Part shown: in pieces, positions 34,228 to 43,433 of the stretch
Layout of the letters: each line of letters starts with the position of its first letter
Position numbering within the stretch: the stretch's first letter is position 1
Origin: Streptomyces sp. Ag109_O5-10
Lineage (GTDB): Bacteria; Actinomycetota; Actinomycetes; Streptomycetales; Streptomycetaceae
Length of the DNA stretch: 64,000 bases
Assembly (NCBI RefSeq): GCF_900105755.1
Contig: NZ_FNTQ01000001.1
Location: 310,001 to 374,000 of the forward strand
Direction of reading: 5' to 3'
The notes under the pieces: model-generated
Databases searched by the model: none
Told to the model about the DNA's origin: nothing
Seen by the model: only the letters and a program-made list of their open reading frames with translations
Position numbers and translations under genes: made by a program

Positions 34228-36258
34228 TTGAACTTCTGGTCGATCTATGAGCATGGCTTCGCGCGCATCGCCTCGTGCACGGGCCACACCGTCATCGCCG
34301 ACCCGCACGCCAACGCCGAGGCGGTGCTGCGGCAGGCCCGCCGCTGCGCCGAGGAGGGCGTCGCGGTGGCGGTCTTCCCGGAGCTCGGCCTGACCGGCTA
34401 CTCGATCGAGGACCTGCTGCTCCAGGACGCGGTGCTCGACCAGGCCGAGGAGGCCGTCGAGACGGTGCGGGCCGGTTCGGCCGGGCTGTTGCCGGTCCTC
34501 GTCGTCGGCGCCCCGCTGCGGCACCGCAACCGGGTCTACAACTGCGCGGTGTTCGTGCACCGCGGCCGGATCCTCGGGGTCGCGCCCAAGTCGTACCCGC
34601 CGAACTACCGGGAGTTCTACGAGCGGCGCCAGATCGCCGCCGGTGACGACGAGCGGGGCGGCACCATCCGGATCGGCGGCGAGAACGTGCCGTTCGGGGT
34701 GGACCTGCTCTTCGAGGCGGAGGACGTCCCCGGTCTCGTGCTGCACGCCGAGATCTGCGAGGACATGTGGGTGCCGGTGCCGCCGAGCGCGGAGGCGGCG
34801 CTGGCCGGCGCGACCGTGCTGCTCAACCTCTCGGGCAGCCCGATCACGGTCGGCCGGGCGGAGGACCGCAAGCTGCTGTGCCGCTCCGCGTCGCAGCGCT
34901 GCCTCGCCGCGTACGTCTATGCCGCGGCCGGGCTCGGCGAGTCGTCGACGGACCTGTCCTGGGACGGCCAGACCATGATCTACGAGAACGGCTCGCTGCT
35001 GGCCGAGACGGACCGGTTCCCGCTCGACGACCAGTACGCGGTGGCCGACGTCGACCTGGACCTGCTGCGGCAGGAGCGGGCCCGGATGGGCTCGTTCGAC
35101 GACAACCGCCGTACCCACGCGGCCCGCACCGGCGGCTTCCGGACCGTCGCCTTCCGGCTCGACCCGCCGACGGCCGACCTGGGGCTGCGGCGCCGGGTGG
35201 AGCGCTTCCCCTTCGTCCCGGCCGACCCGCGGCGGCTCGCCCAGGACTGCTACGAGGCGTACAACATCCAGGTCGCCGCGCTCCAGCAGCGGCTGGCGGC
35301 GATCGGCGGCCCGAAGGTGGTGATCGGGGTGTCCGGCGGCCTCGACTCCACGCACGCGCTGATCGTCGCCGCCCGTGCCATGGACCGCGCGGGCCGGCCG
35401 CGCAGCGACATCCTGGCGTTCACCCTTCCGGGCTTCGCGACGGGCGAGCACACCAAGGGCAACGCGCACCGGCTGATGAACTCGCTCGGGGTGACCTCGG
35501 CCGAGCTGGACATCACACCGACCGCGCGGCTGATGCTGCGGGAGATGGGCCATCCGTTCGCCGCCGGCGAGCCGGTCTACGACGTGACCTTCGAGAACGT
35601 GCAGGCCGGGCTGCGCACCGACTACCTGTTCCGGCTGGCCAACCAGCGCGGTGGCATCGTGCTCGGCACCGGGGACCTGTCGGAGCTGGCGCTGGGCTGG
35701 TCGACGTACGGTGTCGGCGACCAGATGAGCCACTACAACGTGAACTCAGGGGTGCCGAAGACGCTGATCCAGCACCTGATCCGCTGGGTCATCAGCAGCG
35801 AGCAGTTCGACTCGGAGACCGGCAAGACCCTCGCCGCGATCCTCGACACCGAGATCAGCCCCGAGCTGGTGCCGGGTGAGGAACTGCAGTCCACCGAGTC
35901 GAAGATCGGCCCGTACGCGCTGCACGACTTCACCCTCTACCAGGTGCTCCGGCACGGGTTCCGGCCGTCGAAGATCGCCTTCCTGGCCTGGCACGCCTGG
36001 CACGACCGGGAGGCGGGCGCCTGGCCGCCCGGCTTCCCCGAGGCCGAGCGCAAGGCGTACGACCTCGCGGAGATCCGGCACTGGCTCGACTACTTCTGCC
36101 GCCGCTTCTTCGCCTTCGCCCAGTTCAAGCGCTCGGCGATGCCGAACGGGCCCAAGGTCTCGGCCGGCGGCTCGCTCTCCCCGCGCGGCGACTGGCGTGC
36201 TCCGTCGGACAGTTCGGCGAAGGCCTGGCTGCACGACCTGGCCCGCGTCCCGGAGTAG
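34228..36258 (+). CDS. nadE: Glutamine-dependent NAD+ synthetase
   Basis: A 676-residue two-domain enzyme that makes NAD+ from deamido-NAD+, ATP and glutamine, the last step of NAD synthesis. The N-terminal nitrilase-fold glutaminase has its triad: Glu52 in FPELGLTGYS, Lys in PKSYPPNYREFYE and Cys in AEICEDMWVP. The C-terminal synthetase has the pyrophosphate loop GVSGGLDSTHA and GTGDLSELALGWSTYG. I chose the TTG at 34228 (FWSIYEHGFARIA follows, as in the family, with GAGGA before it); the open frame to the left is not conserved-looking. Confidence 0.95.
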   Translation: MNFWSIYEHGFARIASCTGHTVIADPHANAEAVLRQARRCAEEGVAVAVFPELGLTGYSIEDLLLQDAVLDQAEEAVETVRAGSAGLLPVLVVGAPLRHRNRVYNCAVFVHRGRILGVAPKSYPPNYREFYERRQIAAGDDERGGTIRIGGENVPFGVDLLFEAEDVPGLVLHAEICEDMWVPVPPSAEAALAGATVLLNLSGSPITVGRAEDRKLLCRSASQRCLAAYVYAAAGLGESSTDLSWDGQTMIYENGSLLAETDRFPLDDQYAVADVDLDLLRQERARMGSFDDNRRTHAARTGGFRTVAFRLDPPTADLGLRRRVERFPFVPADPRRLAQDCYEAYNIQVAALQQRLAAIGGPKVVIGVSGGLDSTHALIVAARAMDRAGRPRSDILAFTLPGFATGEHTKGNAHRLMNSLGVTSAELDITPTARLMLREMGHPFAAGEPVYDVTFENVQAGLRTDYLFRLANQRGGIVLGTGDLSELALGWSTYGVGDQMSHYNVNSGVPKTLIQHLIRWVISSEQFDSETGKTLAAILDTEISPELVPGEELQSTESKIGPYALHDFTLYQVLRHGFRPSKIAFLAWHAWHDREAGAWPPGFPEAERKAYDLAEIRHWLDYFCRRFFAFAQFKRSAMPNGPKVSAGGSLSPRGDWRAPSDSSAKAWLHDLARVPE

Positions 36259-36289
36259 CCGCCCGCGGCACGGGCCCGGTCCGTCGGTC

Positions 36290-36351
36290 GCCGGCCGGTC
36301 GGACGACGAGGCAGGCGGGTGCCGCCGGCCGGTCGGATGACGAGGCAGGCG
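36290..36351 (+). repeat. Two 28-bp direct repeats
   Basis: GCCGGCCGGTCGGA followed by a C or T variant and GACGAGGCAGGCG occurs at 36290-36317 and 36324-36351, differing at one base and spaced 34 bp apart. It lies just after nadE and before the RNA gene candidate; no function is evident. Confidence 0.6.
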
Positions 36352-36481
36352 TCGGTCGCGGGTGGCTCCTCGGGGTGCTGGTCGTGGTGCGGGCCGGTCC
36401 GCCGCTTCCGGGCGGCGGGCCGCCGTGGTCGTCGTCGGATGCCGTCACGGGGCGGGCGCGGCGTCCCCGCGTGGCAGCGGT

Positions 36482-36511
36482 TTGTGGCCGGTGCCCCGGC
36501 CGCGGTAGGCT
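36482..36511 (+). promoter_or_regulatory. Housekeeping-type promoter of the RNA gene candidate
   Basis: -35 TTGTGG (36482-36487), 18-bp spacer, -10 TAGGCT (36506-36511). No open reading frame with a ribosome site starts downstream before the terminator at 36626. Confidence 0.55.
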
Positions 36512-36517
36512 CGATCT

Positions 36518-36669
36518 TGAGCGCGGCACCCAATTCCGGGTCGCACGCGATGCGTTGGTGGTCCAAGGAAAGACGCCCCGCTTCCTGTGGGGAGATGCAG
36601 GTGCAAGGCCTGCCCGGCGCTCGATGCGAAGAGCCCCGTCCCTGATCCGTCAGGGACGGGGCTCTTCGC
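36518..36669 (+). ncRNA. Candidate structured small RNA (about 150 nt) with its own promoter and terminator
   Basis: From the predicted start near 36518 the sequence begins GAGCGC, which can pair with GCGCTC (36617-36622) to close a multibranch fold. Inside are a CACCCAA...TTGGTG stem (one bulge), a CCCC-N9-GGGG hairpin and a GCAGG-N6-GCCTGC hairpin. A perfect 20-bp terminator stem follows directly. The 200 bp between the terminator and the next gene suggest a free-standing RNA, though an attenuator-type riboswitch for the secreted protein at 36873 cannot be excluded. I cannot match it to a named RNA family. Confidence 0.5.
36626..36669 (+). terminator. Strong stem-loop ending the RNA gene candidate
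   Basis: Perfect 20-bp arms (36626-36645 and 36650-36669) around a TCCG loop. There is no U-rich tail, which is normal for Streptomyces terminators. Confidence 0.75.
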
Positions 36670-36872
36670 GTGCGGCCCGTGCCGGCTGCCGGGCGCACTC
36701 TGACGGGCGAACACCCGACCGACACCCGGACGGAGCCAAGTACCGGAACAAACCCCCTGGTCAGAGCCGTCGCCCCGACACGTTCTGGGCACGCCACGGC
36801 GGATGACCGGTTGCGGGGCCGCACCCTTTTTTCCACGGTGGGCGAAAGACAGCAGTTCTCGAAAGGAATCCC

Positions 36873-37484
36873 ATGCGCGCCCTTGCCTCCCGCGGCCTTC
36901 TCGTCTCCCCCCTGGTCTGTGCCGCCCTGGTCCTCGGCCCGGCGGCCGCCTCCGCTGCCGCCGCCGACGCCGGCCGGGAAGGGACGGGACCCGGTGTCGC
37001 GCAGACGGCCCTGCCGCCCGGCACCGACCTCGCCACGCTCCTCGACCGGATCGACGCGATCGACCCGACACGGTACGACCCCGCCCTGACACCCCTGCTG
37101 GACACGCTGCCCGGCTTCGCCGCGGCTCAGGGCACCCGCATCGACCCGGCGCAGGCCACCGCCTACGCGAAGGCGCTGCGGGAGTGGAGCAACACCGTCC
37201 AGGAGCGGCTGCGGCACCTGGACTCCGGTGCCACCGACCGCGCGCACCGCGCCGCGCCCCGCGCCGCCGACCCCGTCTCGGACCTGGTGAACGCGATCCA
37301 GGCCGCCGTCAAGAACCTGCTCAGCGCACTGACCTCGCTCGACCTCGGCGGGGTGGTGAGCGCCGTCACCGGGCTGCTGGCCCCCATCCTCGCGGCGGTC
37401 ACCGGTCTTCTCGGCGCCCTGCCCTCGCTGCCGTCGCTGCCCTCGGCGGGCAGCCTGGCCGCCACGACGACCGTCGCCCAGTGA
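36873..37484 (+). CDS. Secreted protein of unknown function
   Basis: 203 residues with a clear signal peptide (MRALASRGLLVSPLVCAALV, cleavage near ASA-A at residues 31-34). The mature part is helical and Ala/Leu-rich. Its last 70 residues (VSDLVNAIQAAVKNLLSALT onward) form an amphipathic, partly hydrophobic region ending in short LPSLPSLPS repeats, which could associate with membrane or cell wall. No catalytic motif is seen. GAAAGGAA precedes the ATG. Confidence 0.78.
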   Translation: MRALASRGLLVSPLVCAALVLGPAAASAAAADAGREGTGPGVAQTALPPGTDLATLLDRIDAIDPTRYDPALTPLLDTLPGFAAAQGTRIDPAQATAYAKALREWSNTVQERLRHLDSGATDRAHRAAPRAADPVSDLVNAIQAAVKNLLSALTSLDLGGVVSAVTGLLAPILAAVTGLLGALPSLPSLPSAGSLAATTTVAQ

Positions 37485-37512
37485 GGACCTGACACCGCGT
37501 CGGCGCTCTCCC

Positions 37513-37552
37513 CGCCGCCGGGCCGGCCGGAGCTCCGGCCGGCCCGGCGGCG
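37513..37552. terminator. 40-bp perfect palindrome, bidirectional terminator
   Basis: 20-bp arms centred on AGCT with no loop, between the convergent secreted-protein and DUF6215 genes. It can form a terminator in either direction. Confidence 0.75.
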
Positions 37553-37574
37553 CGCCTGTCCGCTCCCGCGACCG

Positions 37575-38264
37575 TCAGTGCCCGGTCCAGCCGGGGACGG
37601 TCGGCAGTACCTGCTCCGCGACCCGCTCCAGTGCCGTGTCGTCCGGTGGCACGTCGTCCTGCCGCCAGAGCGCGACCTCGAACGTGCCCTGGCCGTCGTC
37701 CTTGCCGTGCTTGGAGACCAGGAGGCAGCGCGCGGTGCCGCCGGGGCCCGTGCTCGCCTTGCCGCCACCGAGGTTGAACCCGATGGAGATGGTCGGGCTG
37801 GAGTAGAGGACGGCGGGGTGTCCGAGAACGGTCGTCCTGCGGGCGTCGTCCATCAGGTCGCCCGCCGTGGCTACGGTCATGTGGTCGTACGACGCCGTCA
37901 GCTTCACGGAGTACGTTTCCAGGGTCACCGTCGCCTCGGGTTCGGCGATCTTCGTGCCCCCGGCGAGCGTGAGCCACTCCCCGCTGCCGTGGGCGGTCTC
38001 GGCCTGCTCGTCCGAGGTCCCCAGCAGGGCCGGCAGGTCCGGCCGGTTGAGCGCCTTGCACAGCCGGCCGCCGGAGACGTAACGGGCAGGCAGATGGTCG
38101 TCCGGGTTCGAGCAGGCCGCCGGTTCGCCCACCGCGTCCTTCTGGTGGACGAACTCCTTCTGCGCCCACAGAGCGCCCACGACGACCGCGAACAACGCCA
38201 CCGCCGCGATCGCCTGAAGCCCCGGTCTGCCGTCCTTTTCGGGCTCGGCGAAGCTCTCGGTCAT
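37575..38264 (-). CDS. DUF6215 membrane-anchored protein
   Basis: A 229-residue protein with one N-terminal membrane helix (GLQAIAAVALFAVVVGALWA, residues 15-34) and an extracellular domain with a CSNPDDHLPARYVSGGRLCKAL cysteine pair and a later Cys in ARCLLVSKHG. This is the Streptomyces DUF6215 pattern; function is unknown. The ATG at 38264 starts just before the helix. It stands alone and converges on the secreted-protein gene. Confidence 0.78.
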   Translation of the reverse strand: MTESFAEPEKDGRPGLQAIAAVALFAVVVGALWAQKEFVHQKDAVGEPAACSNPDDHLPARYVSGGRLCKALNRPDLPALLGTSDEQAETAHGSGEWLTLAGGTKIAEPEATVTLETYSVKLTASYDHMTVATAGDLMDDARRTTVLGHPAVLYSSPTISIGFNLGGGKASTGPGGTARCLLVSKHGKDDGQGTFEVALWRQDDVPPDDTALERVAEQVLPTVPGWTGH

Positions 38265-38429
38265 GTCCCCCACCCCCGCTGTGCGTCCCCTGTGCGCGCC
38301 GGAGCCTAACTGATGTTCGCGGGGAAGGCACGCGCCGCACGTACCGGTCGGTGGCAGGGGACTCCTCCGGGAGTGTTTGATGGCGGGAGCACGCTGCAGG
38401 CCGGAGGAAAAAAGGGGGGACGCGACGCG

Positions 38430-39140
38430 ATGACCGACGGACGCGGACGGGTCGTCGAGGCGGGCGGGACTGCGCTGGTGGTGCGTCGCAGGCCGCGGGA
38501 GCGGACCCGCGCCGCGGTGCTCGTCCTGCACGGCGGACAGGAGAACGGACTCCGCCCGGCGCGCTCCTGGCAGCCGGCCGCGCTGCGCATGCGGCCCTTC
38601 GTCAGCGCGGCCGCGTCGGTCTCCTCGCCCCGCGACGTGCTGATCGGCCAGGTGCGCTACCGGTACCAGGGCTGGAACGACGACGCCGATCCGCTCCAGG
38701 ACACCCTGCGCGCGCTCGACGAGCTGCGCGGCCTGGCCGGCGACGCGTCCGTGGTGCTGGTCGGCCACTCGATGGGCGGCCGGGCGGCGCTGCGCGCGGC
38801 GGCCGACCCCTCGGTGCGCGGGGTGCTCGCACTGGCCCCGTGGTGCCCGCCCGGCGACCCCGTGGACGATCTCGCCGGGACGAGGATCGTCGTCCTGCAC
38901 GGGGAGCGGGACCGCACCACCGGTCCCGCCGACTCGGCCGCGTACGTGCGGCAGGCCCGCACCGCCGGCGCGCAGGCCGGGATGGTGCTGCTCAGGGGCG
39001 GGGATCACGCGATGCTCCGCCGCAGCCGTGACTGGCACCGGGCCTCGGCGGCCGCCGTCAGGCGGTTGCTGCGCCCCGAACGCGATCTGGAGGGATGGAC
39101 GGCCGAGGCCTGCACGTCGGACGAGCCGCTTCTGCGCTGA
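38430..39140 (+). CDS. Alpha/beta hydrolase
   Basis: A 236-residue hydrolase with strand RAAVLVLHGGQENG (oxyanion region), the nucleophile elbow VLVGHSMGGRAALRAA, the acidic strand RIVVLHGERDRTT (Asp) and the final His in LRGGDHAMLRRS, so the catalytic triad is complete. It is probably a cytoplasmic esterase/lipase-like enzyme of unknown substrate. The ATG at 38430 has a GGAGG plus G-rich ribosome site. It is not close to the hydrolase remnants at 1708 and 5063. Confidence 0.88.
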   Translation: MTDGRGRVVEAGGTALVVRRRPRERTRAAVLVLHGGQENGLRPARSWQPAALRMRPFVSAAASVSSPRDVLIGQVRYRYQGWNDDADPLQDTLRALDELRGLAGDASVVLVGHSMGGRAALRAAADPSVRGVLALAPWCPPGDPVDDLAGTRIVVLHGERDRTTGPADSAAYVRQARTAGAQAGMVLLRGGDHAMLRRSRDWHRASAAAVRRLLRPERDLEGWTAEACTSDEPLLR

Positions 39141-39232
39141 TCCGTGCCCTGGTAGGGTGCCTCGCCCCCATGGGGCGTTCAGCCGTACTGGACATTCACC
39201 CGCACGGGACCCCACCCGGAGGACTGCCGCCG

Positions 39233-41140
39233 ATGCCGATCGCCCGAACGTTCCGGATTGTCGCGTACCTGACAGTCACGTTCCTGGTTCTCACCCTGTT
39301 CGGCACCGCCCCGGCCACCGCCGGTCCGCGGCCCGCGCGGTCCGCCGCGCAGACCACCGGCACCTGGCAGCCCCCGCTGTCCACACGGGGCCGGTACATC
39401 GTCGACGCCGCGGGCAACCGCTTCCGTCTCAAGTCCGCCAACTGGGACGGCGCCCAGGGCTCCTGGACGGGCAGCGGCAGCTCCGGCGATCCCGCGAACC
39501 ACCACGCCGGCCAGGACTCCTACGGCATCCCCCTCGGCCTGGACCGCGCGCCCCTCTCCCAGCTCCTCAACGACTTCCAGGCACTCGGCATCAACAGCAT
39601 CCGGCTGCCGTTCTCGAACGAGATGATCCACACCACGGCCCCGGTGCCGGACGTCGCGGTCACCGCCAACCCACAGCTGCGCGGCAGGACCCCGCTGGAG
39701 GTCTACGACGCCGTCGTCAGCGCCCTCACCGGCGCGGGATTCGCCGTCATCCTCAACAACCACACCAACACCTCCCGTTGGTGCTGCGGCGTCGACGGCA
39801 ACGAGCGCTGGAACAGCAGCCAGTCGACCCAGCAGTGGGCCGACGACTGGGTCTTCATGGCCCGCCGCTACGCCGCCAACCCCCGGGTCGTGGGCGCCGA
39901 CCTCTACAACGAGGTACGCCGTGACGTACTCGACGACCCCAACTGGGGCCTGGGCGACGGCCACGACTGGTACGCCGCGGCCCAGCTCGCCGGCGACCGC
40001 ATCCTCACCGAGGCGAACCCGAATCTCCTGATCGTCGTCGAGGGCATCAACTGGACCGGCCTGCCGGTCGACGGATTCCCCCACGGCCGCCCCATGCTCA
40101 CCCCCGTCCGGACCCTCTCCAACACCCTCGTCGACGCCCACAAACTGGTCTACTCGGCCCACTTCTACGGTTACACCGGCCCCCACCACAGCGGCGCCAC
40201 CGGCATCGGCGAGACCAGCGACCCCCGCTATCAGGACCTGACCCGCGACGAGCTGTACCAGGCCCTCGCCGACGAGGCCTTCTTCGTCACCACGGAGGGC
40301 AGGCACTACACCGCGCCGGTCTGGATCAGCGAGTTCGGCATCGGCGCGAACGAGACGGGTACGGCCGCCCGCTCCTGGTTCGGCAACATCACCGACTACT
40401 TCGCCGACCACGACGCCGACTTCGCCTACTGGCCGCTGGTCGGCTGGGCGGGTCACGACGACTGGGCGCTGCTCGGCTACGACACCTCGGGGCACCGCTC
40501 CGGCATCCTCGACGGAGGCGACTGGCGGGCCACCGCCTGGGACCACCTCATGAACTCCGGGAGCCGCACCGGGTACGTCGAGCAGGGGGCGACCTGGCGC
40601 ATGCTGTCCACGGACCACGGCGACCAGGTCGAGTCCCTGCGCGTGCGGGCGGGCGGCGACTGGGACTCGGGCGCCTACAAGGCGGTCTGCCCGGACGGGC
40701 TGCGGCTGATCGGTCTCGCGCACTCCGGCGGACGGGGTCTGTGCACCGACGTGACCGCCGGCGACCTGCGCGCCACGGGCAACGCCCAGACGGTGGTCAC
40801 CGACGAGCGGTACGTCCCCGCCGGCGGCGACTGGGCGTCCGGGTACACCAAATTCCAGTGCCCGGCGGGCCAGTTCGTCATCGGCTACAGCCGCCGCGGC
40901 GAGCGGGTCTCGGCGGCCCTGTGCGCCCCCGCCCGCGCCACGCCGAAAGCCGCCGGCCGGACAGTGTGGTTCGACCGCTCCGACAACCGCCCCGCCGACG
41001 GCGCGGGCGACGACTTCGCCTACGGCGCCTACAAGGGCCAGTGTGCCGCCGACGAGCTCATCGCGGGCATCGCCTTCACCACCCGGGTGGGCAGCGCACA
41101 GGGACCGGCCGCCGTACTGTGCGTCCCGGTGCCCTCCTGA
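39233..41140 (+). CDS. Secreted GH5-family glycoside hydrolase with C-terminal triple repeat
   Basis: A 635-residue exported protein: signal peptide (residues 1-31, hydrophobic YLTVTFLVLTLFG), a GH5-type TIM barrel (about 45-450) and a C-terminal region of about 165 residues. The acid/base is Glu227 in DLYNEVRRD and the nucleophile Glu367 in VWISEFGIG; INSIRLPFSNEM and the FYGYTG histidine strand also match cellulase-like GH5 enzymes. The tail has three Cys-containing repeats, each with a GGDW/GDDF start, YKxxCP and a closing C. The specific glycan is unknown. GGAGGA precedes the ATG; a TAGGGT -10 lies at about 39153. Confidence 0.88.
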   Translation: MPIARTFRIVAYLTVTFLVLTLFGTAPATAGPRPARSAAQTTGTWQPPLSTRGRYIVDAAGNRFRLKSANWDGAQGSWTGSGSSGDPANHHAGQDSYGIPLGLDRAPLSQLLNDFQALGINSIRLPFSNEMIHTTAPVPDVAVTANPQLRGRTPLEVYDAVVSALTGAGFAVILNNHTNTSRWCCGVDGNERWNSSQSTQQWADDWVFMARRYAANPRVVGADLYNEVRRDVLDDPNWGLGDGHDWYAAAQLAGDRILTEANPNLLIVVEGINWTGLPVDGFPHGRPMLTPVRTLSNTLVDAHKLVYSAHFYGYTGPHHSGATGIGETSDPRYQDLTRDELYQALADEAFFVTTEGRHYTAPVWISEFGIGANETGTAARSWFGNITDYFADHDADFAYWPLVGWAGHDDWALLGYDTSGHRSGILDGGDWRATAWDHLMNSGSRTGYVEQGATWRMLSTDHGDQVESLRVRAGGDWDSGAYKAVCPDGLRLIGLAHSGGRGLCTDVTAGDLRATGNAQTVVTDERYVPAGGDWASGYTKFQCPAGQFVIGYSRRGERVSAALCAPARATPKAAGRTVWFDRSDNRPADGAGDDFAYGAYKGQCAADELIAGIAFTTRVGSAQGPAAVLCVPVPS

Positions 41141-42110
41141 GCGGACCTCGCCGGCCGGCGCCTCGGGCAGGGCCCGGACGCTCATGGCGACGACAGCTTC
41201 GACCAGGGGGCATGCGGAGGTTCACAGGGCGCGCGCCAGTCCTCCGCCCGGTGCCGGTGCGGTCAGTTCGTCGTGGTGCGGCGGGGTGGCGGGGATCTCG
41301 GCGCCGGCCGTGAGGGTGGACTTCGGCGCCGTCGCGGACCCCGGCCAGGGTGCGGCTGCCGGGTGCGGTCAGGAACAGGAGGAGGCCACCGAGGGCCGGT
41401 CCGGCGGCGCCGACCGCCGCGGCCGGTACTCCGGCGGGGGCGAGGGAGGCGGCGGTCCCGGTGGTGCCCCGGAGCACGGCGGCCGTGAGGATCGGGAGCG
41501 GGCCGGCGAACGGGCCGGTGCGGCGAGGACGCGGGCGCAGCGCCGGCAGGCGCGCGGGATGAGCGGGACCGGGATGAGGTGTCGTTCGGCACGGTCGTGA
41601 ACTTCCGTCGTCGAATACCGTCTGCGGACTGGTCTCGATGGGCGCACGACACGAGCACCGGGCCGCCTGGACGCCAGGGCCGGGAGCTTGGGTTCGGATC
41701 CTTCGCGGGTGCGCCCGTCAGGCGCAGAGCGGCGGCAGAACGACGTGCCAGTAGGTGTTCACGGGACGAGCGTACGGGGGCGGCCGTCGGCATCCGGTGG
41801 CCGCGGTCTGCGGGCGGCGGCCGAACCGGGCGGTCCGCCGCCCTCGGCCCGGCGGGCGTGCGGATCGATCCTGTCGCTTCCGTGATCGTCGGCATCCGCC
41901 CCCCGCACGTCGATGACCTGCCCCGCGTCACTTGTCGTATGATTCGACCAAGTTTTGGCCAACGTGCGTCGATATCGTTTCCAGGCGCCCGGACGTGGGA
42001 CAGACTCACCCGCGGAGGGGGGACGAGCACGGCCGTTTCACGCCGGACGTGCCATCCCGCAGTGTCGCGTCGCCCAGGGGAGGGCGGCGAGCGGACCAGC
42101 GGAGGAATGC
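41141..42110. other. 970-bp stretch without a supported gene
   Basis: Several frames are open but give Arg/Pro/Gly-rich peptides. On the minus strand at about 41330-41490 there is a hydrophobic run (GVPAAAVGAAGPALGGLLLF) that could be the worn-down end of a membrane protein gene, but no start, family match or continuous frame supports it. A TATGAT -10-like sequence at 41938-41943 and a TTGGCCAA palindrome at about 41955 probably belong to the leader of the oxidoreductase gene at 42111. Confidence 0.5.
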
Positions 42111-43382
42111 ATGACGCAGTCGCTTCCGGGGCAGCGCCCTGCCCAGGAGCAGGCTTTCACGGGGCACGGTCGGCCACCCGTCGTCGTGATCGGCGCCGGG
42201 CCCTACGGGCTTTCGGTGGCCGCCCACTTGCGGGCTGCGGGGGCGCCGGTGCGCGTCTTCGGTGACGTGATGGGCAGTTGGCGGCACGCCATGGCCACCG
42301 GGATGTACCTGAAATCGACGCCGGACGCGACCGATCTGTCGGCGCCGGAGCCCGGCGGCACGCTGGCGGACTTCCGACGCGTGCACAGCGAGCCGGAACT
42401 GACCGAGCTGACACCGATCCCGTGCGACGTCTTCGTGCGGTACGGGCAGTGGTTCCAGAAGCGGTACGTGGGTGAGGTCGAGCCGGCCCGGGTGACGGCC
42501 GTCGAGCGGGCGGCGTCCGGGCCCGGCTTCGTCGTCCGGCTGGACGACGGATCGGCGATGGCGGCCTCGGCCGTCGTGGTGGCGACGGGGCTGAACGGTC
42601 TCGCCCATGTCCCGGACGAGTTGCGGCGGCTCGCGCCCGAGGGACCGGGCCCGCGGGCGCGGGTGTCGCACACCAGCCACCACACGGACCTCTCGGTGTA
42701 CGCGGGACGCCGGGTGGCCGTCATCGGCGGCGGTCAGTCCGCGCTGGAGAGCGCCGCGCTGCTGCACGAGGCGGGCGCCGAGGCGCAGGTCCTGGTGCGT
42801 GAGCGGACGGTGCTGTGGGGCATGGAGCCGGAGCTGTCGCGGCCCTGGACGCAGCGGGTGACCAAGCCGGCCTCGCCGCTCGGCACGGGGTGGATCCTGG
42901 CCGGGGTCTGCGCGTCACCGGGTGCGGTACGCCGGCTGCCCGCGGCGGCGCGGCTGCTGCTGTTCCGGCGGGCGCTCGGCCCGTCGGGCGGCTGGTGGCT
43001 GCGGGACCGGGTGGAAGGCGTCGTACCGGTGCGCACCTCGCGCCGGGTCACGGGCGCCGTGGTCCGGGGACCGGAGGTGCGCCTGGACGTCGTGGGCCCC
43101 GGGGGCGAGCGGGAGTCCCTCGCGGTCGACCACGTGCTGGCGGCCACCGGTTACCGGCTGGACCTGGACGCGCTGCCGTTCCTGTCACCCGCGGTGCGGG
43201 ACGCCGTGGCGTGCGTGCCGGGCTCGAAGGCGCCCGCGCTGCGGGGGACGTTCGAGTCGTCGGTGCCCGGCCTGTACTTCACCGGTTCGCTGGCGGCGCC
43301 GATGTTCGGGCCGATGATGCGGTTCGTGGCGGGCACGGAGTTCGCCGCCGTACGCATCGCCCGGCACGTCGCGGCCGCCTGA
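42111..43382 (+). CDS. FAD/NAD(P)-dependent oxidoreductase
   Basis: A 423-residue flavoprotein with two dinucleotide folds: VVVIGAGPYGLSVAAHL (FAD, residues about 23-40) and RRVAVIGGGQSALESAALL (NADPH, about 200). HVLAATGYRLDL and the ending SVPGLYFTGSLAAPMFGPMM are typical of flavin monooxygenase-like proteins related to ornithine/lysine hydroxylases. GGAGGA precedes the ATG. It lies next to the butyrolactone-type signalling genes on the opposite strand. An enzyme of this kind could modify a signal molecule, but adjacency is the only evidence. Confidence 0.87.
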   Translation: MTQSLPGQRPAQEQAFTGHGRPPVVVIGAGPYGLSVAAHLRAAGAPVRVFGDVMGSWRHAMATGMYLKSTPDATDLSAPEPGGTLADFRRVHSEPELTELTPIPCDVFVRYGQWFQKRYVGEVEPARVTAVERAASGPGFVVRLDDGSAMAASAVVVATGLNGLAHVPDELRRLAPEGPGPRARVSHTSHHTDLSVYAGRRVAVIGGGQSALESAALLHEAGAEAQVLVRERTVLWGMEPELSRPWTQRVTKPASPLGTGWILAGVCASPGAVRRLPAAARLLLFRRALGPSGGWWLRDRVEGVVPVRTSRRVTGAVVRGPEVRLDVVGPGGERESLAVDHVLAATGYRLDLDALPFLSPAVRDAVACVPGSKAPALRGTFESSVPGLYFTGSLAAPMFGPMMRFVAGTEFAAVRIARHVAAA

Positions 43383-43433
43383 GAAACCTGTCGACCGACC
43401 CTGGCGAACCCCTCGCCGGTCCCGGCGGGCCCG

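Noticed and set aside
41263..42030. Leftward 255-codon open frame
   Set aside because: Arg/Pro-rich with no recognisable domain; the hydrophobic run nearby is in a different frame.
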